From Brienomyrus brachyistius (taxonomy: Eukaryota > Chordata > Actinopteri > Osteoglossiformes > Mormyridae): a DNA stretch of 64,000 nt. Within the stretch, counting starts at the first letter, position 1. Each line of letters opens with the position of its first letter. The stretch lies in the NCBI RefSeq assembly GCF_023856365.1, contig NC_064544.1, forward strand, positions 27,127,920-27,191,919, written 5' to 3'. Both the position numbers and the translations under genes were made by a program. The notes under the pieces were generated by a model. It was not told the origin of the DNA and did no database searches. It saw nothing but the letters and a program-made list of their open reading frames with translations. Below, one piece after another: positions 1-27,748 of this stretch.

Positions 1-3
1 ATT

Positions 4-50
4 TAAGCTCCACCCACACTTCCTTAAGCTCCACCCACACTTCCTTAAGC
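4..50. repeat. 21-bp direct repeat at left edge
   Basis: TAAGCTCCACCCACACTTCC plus T is present twice in tandem (4-24, 25-45) and begins a third time. The array may continue left of the window. Confidence 0.7.
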
Positions 51-1699
51 CCCCGCATGTCACAGGGCTGCATGACGAAAAGGTCACCCCGTGAGGGGCC
101 CAGAGAGGCTTTAGTAGCTACTGCAGGAGCAATGATATACTCCCCAAGGATGCCTGGGGAGACTAATCCATGCACCATCTTGGTAAGATAAACACAAAGA
201 CTGATATTACAACTGAATTCAAGGGAGTTTTTTCTCATTTTTGCAGTTTCGAACAAACAAAAAGAATAAGGTTTATATGTGCACCCGATAAGAGGTTTTG
301 CATGCAGATGCATTACAGATGCGTTGGTAAACAAAGAAAAGAAGATGAACGCGATTTACTCCATGCCAGGAAATGAGACGGACAAGGGTATGAAGTTACA
401 GGGACTATGTTCTGCGGTATTCAACAGAGTTTGCCTTCAGCTGTCTCTCCTATTGTGTAACTAATTTGTGTTTCAAATCACCCAGTAAGGAACAGTAATA
501 GGGACATGGGACAAAAAAAACACACTTTGCATTATTTACACTTATTTTAAACCAGACACCAAACAAGCACCTGACATCAGAGAGACCCAAAGTGCATGTT
601 AACAAAGAAGCAAACTGTTTATCACTGATTATTTAAAAGCCTGTCTGCAGATGGCCTGTCCAGTCACAACATAACTGGCCTTTATTTATTTTTATATGCG
701 ACCCAGATCTGTCACGGAGGTGAGAGCCAGTTTCCCTTTGGAGGGAATGTTTATGTAGAGCACAAGGTAAACAAATGAGGTCACCTCATGCCTGGCCTTG
801 ATCCTAACTGTCCCTGCAAACCAGAATCACCTCTGACACGGTCATTAGAAACCCCTAGCTGAGGGAGAAGCCAGAACAAGTTTGACGGCGAGGTGGTAGA
901 CAAGGATGATGTCATCTATTCACACGGCAATGGGGGGGAAGCACATTCGATTCAGGTGGTAAGAGGCTTAGAAAGGGGGGAGGGGTTGTCAAAGCAATGA
1001 CTCACGATCAGTTATTCAAACAGTTACTGTTGGCAGTAATCGGTCTATTTGTCTTGTGGCCCAGATTTTTTCCCCAAGCATGTGTGATCACACCATTCTT
1101 CTTCTCAGCCAATACACTCCCTCTGTGTGATCCTGTAGTGCATCACACCACACATCACCCCAACCTCTCAGCTTCTTTCCCTGAAGACTTCTGCCGTGAC
1201 CAGATGCCTCAGATGCCTTCAAGTTCAGCTCCGGGGAAGTTAATGGAGCTGATTCAACAGAAGCTGTTTCAATATATAGCTGTTTTTTTTTGCTAGCTCC
1301 ACAACTTTGTGTCACCACAAGATAAAAACAATGCAATGAATTTTTTTTTTTTATCACGGTGGACCATGCAATTATTCCTCAAATTTGTATCATAAACAAA
1401 GGCAATAAAGCGAGTCACATCTGACCAGGGAAAACAGAAAGGCGTCCGCAGCAGAGAGCACCAAGCACATCACTCTGCCTGCTCGGGGAGGCTGCTAAGC
1501 ACATCTCTCCCAGGCGGTGCGCAGGGGAGGAGGAGGCGGGGCCGGGATGACATCATGTCCCCGCCTTGAAGCATTACCTCATCCTAATCCTTCTGAGCAT
1601 GACTCACTCCACACCGGCTGTGGCGTGCATCCCTTTTAAGTGCCAAGCCTTCCCCGTTTCCCTCATGGCCACATTCCACACGTCGCCATAGGTGACGAC

Positions 1700-1860
1700 T
1701 CCATGCCGGCGCGGCGCCTCCAGCCAATGGCACCTGCCGCGGCCTGCCTCAGTCACTAAGCAGATTGGCGGCCGAGTAAATGGGAAACGCCAATCACGCT
1801 GCCTGGTTACACGGCTGCCGGGAGTTGTTGCTGCTCTGAGCCAATAGCGGGGCTCTCCAG
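1700..1860. promoter_or_regulatory. GC-rich CCAAT cluster in eif2ak3 intron 2
   Basis: CCAAT boxes start at 1724, 1790 and 1841, with an inverted one (ATTGG) at 1764, in a GC-rich stretch that spans about 1500-2170. It lies downstream of exon 2 and therefore inside the gene. It has CpG-island-like composition and could be an enhancer, an alternative promoter or simply old repeat sequence. A 196-codon minus-strand open frame runs through it, but it has no recognisable domain and probably reflects the base composition. Confidence 0.35.
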
Positions 1861-3893
1861 CTTGGTGGGTCCGGGTCTGCACCTTCCGATTAGAAGTCGA
1901 TAGCAAATGAGCCAGAACGGGACCTATCCATGCAGCGAATTCTCTCCCCTGGTAACAGGCTTCAAAAGGGACGCCACCTCCATCCCTATGTAACGGAGCT
2001 GTCTGCAGACCGTCACAACACACCCGAGTGTAGGAGTCAGACAGGCTCCGTTTGGTTTCGCCCCCACCCACCCCCGCACCTGGTGCCGCTACTATAGAGC
2101 GTAAGAGCGGCAATTCTGGCAGCACAGCTTCCACAGCGAGGCCCAGCAGGCGCCGGTCACCCGAGCGATGGGCAGAGCTACCTGCGCTAAGCATGTGCCC
2201 CGGTCACTCGGCTGCGATCGGGTTACATGCTGCATGCTGACACAAAGTGCAGGAATGCAGATCAGGGGCCAAGGGCAGGAGATAAGAAGCTCAACCAGAG
2301 ACTCCATCCTACTTTGTCTTACCATTATGGGGACAAATTCAGCATATGGCAGCCTTATGAAATATTTAATCATTTATGGATGAAAGACTTAAGATCTTTT
2401 TAGACTCATTTTTACACTGGATTCAAACACCAGAAGTCCCTACAGTTTTAAAGCTTATCTTTCATGTCCTCACCTGGCAGGCTCCTGTTTCAGAGTTAAC
2501 TGGAAGGCCAGAGATCTATAAATATATGTTTTACAACAGTGCTGGGAGTAACAGACCTGCACATCTTAGGTCACAAGTGCTGTTTGCTCATTCTCACCTA
2601 ATGCCCACAAGCCAAATCTGACCAGATAAAAGTCAAACTTCACTAACAGACATGCTTGTTTGATGTAAGGAACACAAAGCCAGAAAGCTACCACTGTCTT
2701 GGTGGACATTGCCCATCTGGCAGTGTGGCACTTTGCTTCCTACATACACATTAGGAAGGGGCATCTATCCAAAAACAGAGGCAGAGAGAAAAACAGACAG
2801 AGGCTGAAATTCTGAACAGTGTCTCCTATTCAAGGGTCTCTCACATTTTTGAATTTTATTTAACGTTCAGACAGATGCATATTACATTTTAGACCAAATT
2901 CTGGTGAAAAAATGAATAATACATAGCAAGATATACTCTAAGAGTGGTGGGTCCTCAGGGATAGTGATCTTCAGGAAGGGTGTACATAATACTGAGGATC
3001 CTGATCAGAATTGGTTATAAGATGGATGGATGGATGGATTGATTACACACTACAACTGACCGATTTACAGGGGGTATCAATACACCCCCACTGAAAAACG
3101 ATTCACAGAAGACAGAAACAGACTAACATTAGGTAACAGGTGGTGTTCACAGCACTTCACTTCCTAATGAAGCATCATGTAGCGAACTTTGACTAGATTT
3201 GCGCCATAGACAGCCTGAGGACTGTCATACGGCAAGGAGGATAACATTTCCAGGGGGGGAGTCTGACGGTACCCAAAAGGCCATTCACTCTCGATCATTA
3301 GAGCAAATCCTCACGGCTCAGCAATCATGTCAGCCACGAAGTCATTACAAAAACAATGGTGCACCGGGCTGAAGCCCTGGCAGCACCATGAGACTGAGGA
3401 CGATCAAGGTTAGACAGGCTCTCTGAAGGGGCTCAGCTAGCAGGCACTGTTACCCACTCAGCTTCTCCAACAGGGAGCAGTCCAGCCCACACCCAGCCTG
3501 TTACTATGATTCTGAGATCGTAAGTAACTTCATAAAGTCCATAAGCTTTGTATGAAACTGACATTCCCGATTACTCTTTCACTCCAGTAAGTTTTTAATG
3601 ACATTTAAAATCTTACATTTCTTCCCAGAAACTGTGAGAAATGACAGCTGCAGTTTTTATTTGTTGGCTCAAAGGATGCATTTATTACACTGTCAAACGG
3701 GGCTTGTCAAAAGAAACACTCAGAAAGACTAAACCACTATTCTTACTAGCATTTTGTCTGCCATATGTATCCTGAAGTGATACAACAGTGTGAACATTGG
3801 TCACATTTTCGTTCACAAGTAAATCTTATCGAAGCCATACAGGCTAATGAAGCTTCAGTGGGACTCAGTGGGGTGGGGGGGGGGGCATCATAC

Positions 3894-20964
<17,071 letters not shown>

Positions 20965-21698
20965 TTGTGGAAATAGCACATTAGTGGAGAAGAAGTGTCG
21001 TATCGAGTGAGGGGTGAAATCTGTGCTTCTTTCCCTTTCTTTCTCAAAAAAATAAAGTAGAAGCGTTATAATAACATTGAATGGCTTCAAGTACCTGACT
21101 ACTGTACTTCCCCCCAGTATTCATGTAAACAGACACTGCCACCAGGATACCATAGCAGTATTCTGTTTCTGCTTGCTGTCAAACAGCCTTCGTAATGCTA
21201 AACCCCGCCCTACTTCTCTGTAATTGGCCAGAAAACGGGCAGGTTTCGGAAAAAGGCACGATTCATATTGTAATTGGATAAAAATAACGTCCATCGAATG
21301 TCTACAGACTAATCAAATCCGGTTCAATGGTCGGTCGAGTAAACTAAACATTTACGCTGATTGGTTGTCCGCCTGTATATCAGGATACATGGGAGTCATG
21401 CTTGACAACAGGGCTTATTCCAGTAAAAAACAACTGCGGAGCGTGTTCGGAGTTTGGAAAACGCTTATTGGTCAATTATTGTTACGCCGAACCAATGTGA
21501 AAGAAGTGTTAAGATTATTGGTAAATTCATGGAACCCGCGCAACGGTGATTGGATGTGCTGAAGGATGTAGGCGCTGTCAGTGACAGTCATTGTTACCGA
21601 TTGGTTAATAGACGACACCCTGTTCGTCAGTTGCTACACTGGGGAATTGACGTTTTGCGCTCGGGGTCGGTTCGCTTATTGGACGGCGGGGCAGCGCG
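20965..21698. promoter_or_regulatory. eif2ak3 promoter region with nine CCAAT boxes, possibly bidirectional
   Basis: ATTGG (CCAAT on the minus strand) starts at 21223, 21273, 21360, 21467, 21517, 21549, 21600 and 21678, and one CCAAT is at 21492. That is nine NF-Y-type boxes in 460 bp, against about one expected by chance. Eight point the same way, toward eif2ak3. No TATA box is obvious and the eif2ak3 exon itself is CpG-rich, which fits a TATA-less promoter. I found no canonical ER-stress element (CCAAT-N9-CCACG). On the plus strand a candidate short coding exon begins 17 bp after the last box, so the region may drive transcription both ways. Confidence 0.6.
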
Positions 21699-21727
21699 AT
21701 GGAAACGGCATACGTGGCTGTTTTAGA
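21699..21727 (+). CDS. Candidate first coding exon of an unidentified divergent gene
   Basis: An ATG with G at -3 and G at +4 lies 17 bp after a CCAAT box on the side of the eif2ak3 promoter facing away from that gene. It encodes METAYVAVL plus two bases and ends at a consensus donor, TTAGA|GTAAGAAG. Joined to the exon at 23792, the phase fits without a stop. I do not recognise the protein. Human EIF2AK3 has a divergent non-coding transcript, so a non-coding RNA is a real alternative. This is inference from splice signals only. Confidence 0.3.
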
Positions 21728-22149
21728 GTAAGAAGTTTCGGGGACATCGCGGAAGGAGGAAGGCGCAAGGAAGTCACTGCGCTGACGCGGAAAGAGCGCG
21801 CATCGACGGCATCACAGAAGCACTTTCGGAATGTTACTGCAGAGTTACAAAAAAATCGTTTTTTTCTAGTTTGATTGGAATAGTAATATGGGTTAGTCTC
21901 AGAAAGACATTTTCTGTTTGAGCTTTTTTCAGTCATCATAGCGGTATGGTAGGCAGTACTGGCTAAGAGGATTCTAGCAAAACTGAACATTATGAACGTT
22001 TCTGCCCTTTCGTTTCATGGGGTACTATCTTGGAGCACCTTTAGCTACCGGCTCATCCCACTGCTATGTGCTAAGGAGCGTTACCAGCGATCCTTTCTAC
22101 CTGCTCCCGACGTGCCATTCCTCACCCCGAGCCATAAGAAGCCACGAAG

Positions 22150-22420
22150 CGTCCCAGCTTCAATAGGAAAAGTCGATACTGTCACACAATACCATCCGCT
22201 AATTTATTGCGATTTATTTATGCATTCTTTTTTCTCAATTTATTTAATATTCCATAATATTTTTATTCTATTTGTCTACTATGCATTATTGTATTTGCTT
22301 CTACTATGTTTATCTTAGCATCTGTTTTGAACTAAATGTATGTTTCTGTTCTCTGTGCACCTTGGTGGTGTATGCACAAGAATTTCCCTCTAGGATTAAT
22401 AAAATTCACCTAAAATATTC
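22150..22420 (+). mobile_element. LINE-like 3' tail
   Basis: Short AT-rich words (CTATGCATTATTGTATTTGC) are followed by GTGCACCTTGGTGG, then CAAGAATTTCCCTCTAGGAT and TAATAAAATTCA. This last part resembles the 3' UTR end of common fish LINE families (AAGAATTTCCC..GGATTAATAAAGT). Confidence 0.4.
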
Positions 22421-23075
22421 TAAAGTATAGTTAAAACAAATTGTCATATTTTGCCTAATTTACTTTACTAATACTGTAATAGCTAAATCTATGCAAGGGA
22501 GAGTACATGGATTGTGTACAGTGAGAATCATGCCCAGTGTAATGTGATGGTGACTGTGAATTGTGCTTACATTATACACTATGGTATTTCAGATATACCC
22601 ATTTCACAGAAGCCTTGAGATCAGGAAAAAAAAGGTATTGGGAGGAAGCCATAGAGGTACCGACTGATGAAAGTTTAGCTGGTAACTGCAACTATAATTA
22701 AGTCTGTGAATCAGTGCTTGTGCTCATACAATAAAAACTCAGCTGGCAGCACAAGTCTGCAGGAGTTGGGCTTATCATGTAGCTGCTGCATAAACAGGGC
22801 CTGGAGTAAATACCTTACCACCCCACATCAAAATAATGAAAACAAAATATGTGTCATTTTCTAAGCAAAATCATAGAAGAGATGGTGCACCTACATCCAA
22901 AAAATATAACTGGACCTTGATGGCCACCATAGTCAAAAATTTTCACACGTGCTGCTGCGCATAGATGTATTATATGGGAGCATGGACAAAAATAACCCCT
23001 GAAATAGTATTGTTGAGATGCTGGGGTGTGTGATGAGGATGAGGAAAGTCCAATGTTGTGGAAGATGTGTTAGGA

Positions 23076-23272
23076 CAGTGGTTCTCAAACTTGGTCCTCG
23101 GGCCCCACTGACCTGCTTGTTTTCCAGCTATCCCTGCCCCACACACAAGCTGTCTTTCAGCTTCTGATTGACTGAAAACACCTGATCCAGGTAATCAGCA
23201 GTGTGTGGGGCAGGGATAGCTGGAAAACAAGCTTGGGCAGTGGGGCCCGAGGACCGAGTTTGAGAACCACTG
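23076..23272. mobile_element. Palindromic hAT MITE, 197 bp
   Basis: It starts CAGTGGTTCTCAAACTTGGT and ends with the near-complement (GAGTTTGAGAACCACTG). The two arms match over about 75 bases, including CCAGCTATCCCTGCCCCACA. The flanks TGTTAGGA and TGCTAGGA (7 of 8) fit an 8-bp hAT duplication. The terminus CAGTGGTTCTCAAA is typical of the Charlie group. Confidence 0.8.
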
Positions 23273-23623
23273 TGCTAGGAGGTAGCAGAAAGAATAGGTC
23301 AGAATTACAGAAAGGATTTAAGTGTAATGCTGATGTATAACAGAGTGGGATGAGGTGTTTATTCAACCAGATGATGGCACTGTTGTACATATTTTCACAC
23401 AGTCATTGTGGGACCTGGGTTTAAGTGGCAGGAAATGCTATTGGGGAGATGTTGAGAATGGAAGAGAAGCACCAGGCAGTAAGACTGCAAGCCAGGTAAG
23501 CTGTGTGGAAATGACCATTGAGTGACTAATTCAGCAAAGTATCTAATACAGCAGACAGATGGAAGTCTCAAGAATATATGTATTCTTTCTATTTTATGGG
23601 TGGTTTAACAATCAAAACACTTG

Positions 23624-23625
<2 letters not shown>

Positions 23626-23663
<38 letters not shown>
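23626..23663. repeat. (TTA)n microsatellite
   Basis: About twelve TTA units in the intergenic spacer. Confidence 0.9.
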
Positions 23664-23791
23664 GTGTCTTTGCAAATATTCTACCCCTAATTTGTTTTAG
23701 CTCTTTTCTAAATAGTCTAAAATATCACAGTTAAAATGCTACATTTATGTTTGCTTGATGCAGTTCAAATCCATTTGTTATGCTGTTGCAG

Positions 23792-23864
23792 ATATACAGT
23801 AATACGTGAAACATACCGTGGTATGGAACAAAGGAACAGGGAATTTGAGTCAACAAGGTCCAAG
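23792..23864 (+). CDS. Candidate second exon of the divergent gene
   Basis: An acceptor (tgctgttgcag|A) opens a frame that completes the GA+A codon of the first candidate exon and reads EYTVIRETYRGMEQRNREFE and on to SK. Possible donors are AAG|GTCTGT (after 23864), CAG|GTTCTC (after 23879) and GAG|GTACCT (after 23912). The charged, helix-prone composition looks more protein-like than the surrounding translations. No family is recognised and no later exon was found. Confidence 0.3.
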
Positions 23865-25313
23865 GTCTGTATCTGTCAGGTTCTCATGGATCATGAAGGC
23901 ATGCAGTTTGAGGTACCTAATGAATGATTTTCTTTTCTTATGTGTCTGTGTGAATGAATGTTTGTTTTTCTCCGTATCCATGCATGTTAGTGTCTTACAA
24001 TGTACTTTTTCAGGTGTAAGTGCTTTTTGAGATGAACTACCATGACCCTTACTGGATATGAAACTACCTCACAGTTTTTTATTTGTAGATAAACTAAAGA
24101 ATTCACGACAAAGCTGCTAAATGCAATCATGTTTTTGGCTTTTGCAATGAACTATGAGGCATCATGCAAGCCTTTATCATTTAAAGTCTTTATTATACTA
24201 CAAAAGCCGTAAAAGAACAGCTGTCAGGCTGAAGAACTTCTCCTGGTATTCCAACCACTTTTTTTTCCTTTGCAGACTGATGCTGATAGTTTCTTTCTTA
24301 TTGCAAAAGGGAAATTTCTCAATTTTTATACCCACTAATCCCTCAACATATTTCATACAATGAAAAAAGGGCCAAGGGGATTTCAGCTTGTTGTTTGTAT
24401 TGTCCCCATTCTATTCTTATGTCACAGATGGTTATAATAAGTGTTGAGTCAGAATTCAGTTCAGACTAACAAATATTTAGAAGATAAAAATAATTTCGGT
24501 GTGTGTTCAATAAGGACTGAGCCCAACACTAAACAGGCAGCACCTCCAGACATTATAATCTGTGTTTGGATGACACCTCCAGATACCTGATTTTAGTGAA
24601 AGGGATAGCTAGTGCATATTTAACCAGAAGATGGCATTATGGCTTGGATATTCACAGCAAAAACATCAGAAACATCGCACGTAAAAATTAACAAATAAAA
24701 ATGGTAGGTCTGACAAAAATCTGTATACCGCATACATAGTTTTAATGTAAGCCAGTTTATCAATATACATAACCATAGTAAAACAGTGTTCCAGTACAAA
24801 TAATATAAGTGAATGCCTTAGATGATGGTATTTGCTGAACAACCAATATGCTTACATTTTGTATTTATTTTTTGGAGAATTTCTATACGAAGACACATAA
24901 TGACCGATGAACTCTGTGATGTATTTTTATTTGATTTCGTTTTACATATTATAGTCAACATTACATTAAACATTACATTAAAATAGCTTATTTTGTGACA
25001 AAATATTCTGTAGACATTAAGAAACCAATTGTTTTGTATTACTTAAAATTACTACACATTCATGAATTCAGAAAAAAAAAATTGAAGTACACCTAACATA
25101 ATTTCAGAGAATTATGTTCTGTGTGGAGTGTGTCGTCAGCTTATCTAAGGGCAAAAACATACAAAGCAACACAAAATTTTCCAAATTAATATAGATCTCC
25201 AATCATAGAGCAACTTTTCAAAAATGGAACTCATTGAAATTCACCTGATATAGACACACACACAAATATAACCACAGTAAATGTCAGGCAAGACTGAGGT
25301 TTTGTCTCTACAT

Positions 25314-25613
25314 CCATCATCATCTAATCACTGGGCCTGGTCAAGGTTGCAAGGGGTCTGGAGCCTATCCCAGGAAGCATAGGGAACAAGGCTGGGGTAT
25401 ACCCTGAATAAGATGCCAGTCTATCACAGGATTCACACACCCACACAAGTGAACACTATGAGCAATTTAAGGATGCCAGCTGCCTAACCACATGTTTTAG
25501 ACTGCAGGAGGGAACAACACAAGGAGAATACTCAAATTCCATACCCAGAACAAAGGAAGGATTTAAACTCCCAACCCAACAACACTGCCCACTAAACCAC
25601 CATGCTGCCCAAT
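25314..25613 (-). mobile_element. Old SINE copy, inverted
   Basis: Read on the minus strand it gives GGGCAGCATGGTGGTTTAGT, then the TTCTCCTTGTGTTG..CTGCAGTCTAAAAC and CTAATCACTG-type landmarks of the same SINE family, heavily mutated. It lies between eif2ak3 and slc4a11. Confidence 0.55.
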
Positions 25614-27262
25614 TCTGTAGATCTGGCCAACAATTCTATTCTAATCATTAAGTGTTATAACATTCAATGGAACATTCTTCAAACTCTTAAGGATTCACAT
25701 AAAATGAGTAGGATTTTTAGTGATTTGAACAAATATTAGCAGTTCTCCAGCCTTTTCCCTGTTCTGAAGGGAACGTAAGTGTTCAAGATGGAACCATGAG
25801 TCCAGAGTTGAAGAAAAAAAAAAAATCGAGAGTCAGCCTTACAGAGGTCATACTATTTGTGTTAGAACCATTCGCTGATTTCTAGTCCTCATGTCCACCA
25901 TTACTGTGAAATCATTGGTGCAGTCAAGTGGGTTTTAAGGCTCTTACAGAAAGGAAAAGAGGCAGAACACCACGGTAAGATGCCAATATTAGGTTTTGAA
26001 CATCTCACTCATGGGTGCATAAGTTCTACTGCTTTTCTCTCGTATAATTCTCAGTTCCTTCCACTTTCCAGGCTGCTGGTGGTCAAATAAACCCTAAATC
26101 TAACTGACATTCAGCATCTCTGTGGATGTCTCTGATGGATCTGAAAGTTAGCTATACATCTACTGCTACTGGCCCTCTTTCCCTCAAAGCCAAAGTTGCA
26201 CTGTATACATGAATTTATATGAATCAATATTTTGGTTAGTTATTTTACAATCAAAGGAGCAAAGTACTGATATACTGTAAAAGACGTTCTGTACGGACAC
26301 ATCGCCCACTCATACTAACTTGTGGATTAGCTTTGCTTGTTGCTTATAGTAATAATACAGTTTAATAAAAACATTTTTAAAATCACTAGTTTTATTCTTT
26401 TAAAATATATATTATTACTATAAATAGGCATTATTTGTTTACAGTACAATATCTGCTTTCGAACTGTTACCAATAACTTAAAAAAATAAAATGCAGTAGG
26501 TTCAAATCATATAACCATTGAGAGGTTCATCAAAACAGGTCCCTTCAACTTTGTCAGCAAAATAAACAACCTTCAGACTGGCACGGTTACAATTTTCGCA
26601 GAAGGCATACTAATGTGCAGTACTGTGTACCATAACTCAGCTTCTACGCCGTTCATCAGCTTACATCAGCTGTCTTTGGAGTCTGGCTGTAAATGCAGGG
26701 ATGACGGTTTATAATGTGGATGGGTAATGGAACAGACTAACACTGGCACATGACCTGGGCAAACAGCAGGAATTGACTCAGTAAGGAAGGAGAGAACACA
26801 GATATGGTTACTGTTTTAGAGCAAATAGAGAAGCACTACAACAAGAGCTGGTCTCCCTGTCACATTTTGCGATGCTTTGCTTTTGTTCATGTGCAGCTGA
26901 GAGAAACATTTTATTATTATATAGATTTATTCAATGCTTTTACTCTGATATCTATTGTAGGTCAGACAGATGATGCTGACAAAGCATCTTCACCAAAAAG
27001 CAGTGACTGACATCTGGAGCTGGCTTGTATGTATAGGATCAGAGGTGATGGATGACACATGTTTAAATGCCTAAGAAGCACCACCCCGTCTTAGCACATG
27101 TGTTTAATCAGCCAATGTAAATCATTTTATAAGAAAAAAAGACTAACTGAAAGGAACAGAATTAACCGTGTGATAAAGTGCAACAGCCAGGACCTTATTT
27201 GAGTCACCTCTCACAGGTAATAACCAAGTTAGTCTTCCTGTATCCCCTAGTCATCAGCAGAT

Positions 27263-27330
27263 TATTTACATTTGCATTTATTTATTTAACAGATGCTTCC
27301 ATCCAAAGCATCTTATAAAGAGCTCCACAA
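27263..27330 (+). repeat. Common teleost dispersed repeat fragment (ATTTA..CAGATGCTT..TCCAAAGC)
   Basis: ACATTTGCATTTATTTATTT then AACAGATGCTTCCATCCAAA and GCATCTTA match a very frequent fish repeat whose core is ATTTATTTAGCAGACGCTTTTATCCAAAGCGACTTA, recalled from general familiarity. A second, weaker copy is at 50578-50645. Confidence 0.55.
27277..27286 (-). terminator. Likely slc4a11 poly(A) signal (AATAAATAAA)
   Basis: The first AATAAA on the minus strand after the stop is a doubled AATAAATAAA about 395 bases downstream. It lies inside a common fish repeat (27263-27330), so the gene end may be supplied by a mobile sequence. Confidence 0.45.
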
Positions 27331-27681
27331 TTCATACACCGGCGAAAATACTTGTTCAGTGAACGAACTTCCTCGCCGTACAAACACCAGCATATTTCAT
27401 ACTATAGCTGCTTATTGGTTTGCTCAGTTAGAGATATATGAAATGATAAGCTTTGGCAACAAACTTCATAGACAAGTAGTAACAAAAGCTAAAGAAGAGA
27501 GAGAACAGAATGAGACGCAGAGCACACCTGGCTGGTTCGCCTACACTTGGTCATGTGACAGTCGTCGTATAGCTGGGTACTCCTATCCCTTTCTGTCATT
27601 GAAGTTGCTGACTAAATTGCTACATTTTCCTTTCATGTTTTAACAGATAATGGCCTTTTATAGTTCCAGTCCTACAGTCCT

Positions 27682-27748
27682 TTACATGTGCTGGGCATCC
27701 ATAATGTCCAGGTATTTGGCCTCGATGATTCTGGGCAACAGGTTGTTC
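27682..27748 (-). CDS. slc4a11: slc4a11 last coding exon
   Basis: It encodes [20 protein letters not shown] then M and a TAA stop, the expected SLC4A11 C-terminus ([18 protein letters not shown]). Acceptor tttccccag|G. Confidence 0.96.

Larger units (their letters stand above)
21890..27276. other. Spacer between eif2ak3 and slc4a11
   Basis: About 5.4 kb lies between the eif2ak3 promoter and the probable slc4a11 3' end. It holds the candidate divergent exon, a LINE-like 3' tail (about 22150-22420), a hAT MITE, a (TTA)n tract and an old inverted SINE. From 23930 to 25310 and from 25620 to 27260 I see no gene or named repeat. Confidence 0.7.

Noticed and set aside
1604..2194. 196-codon minus-strand open frame
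   Set aside because: It lies in GC-rich, CpG-rich DNA where stops are rare, has no recognisable domain or splice context, and sits in an eif2ak3 intron.
1..3893. Search for eif2ak3 exon 3
   Set aside because: No minus-strand segment matches the expected VFGNKMIIPSLDGDLFQWD-type sequence, so it must lie left of the window.
21180..21700. Search for ER-stress elements (CCAAT-N9-CCACG or ATTGG-N-CCACG) near the eif2ak3 CCAAT boxes
   Set aside because: None of the nine boxes has CCACG at the required distance.
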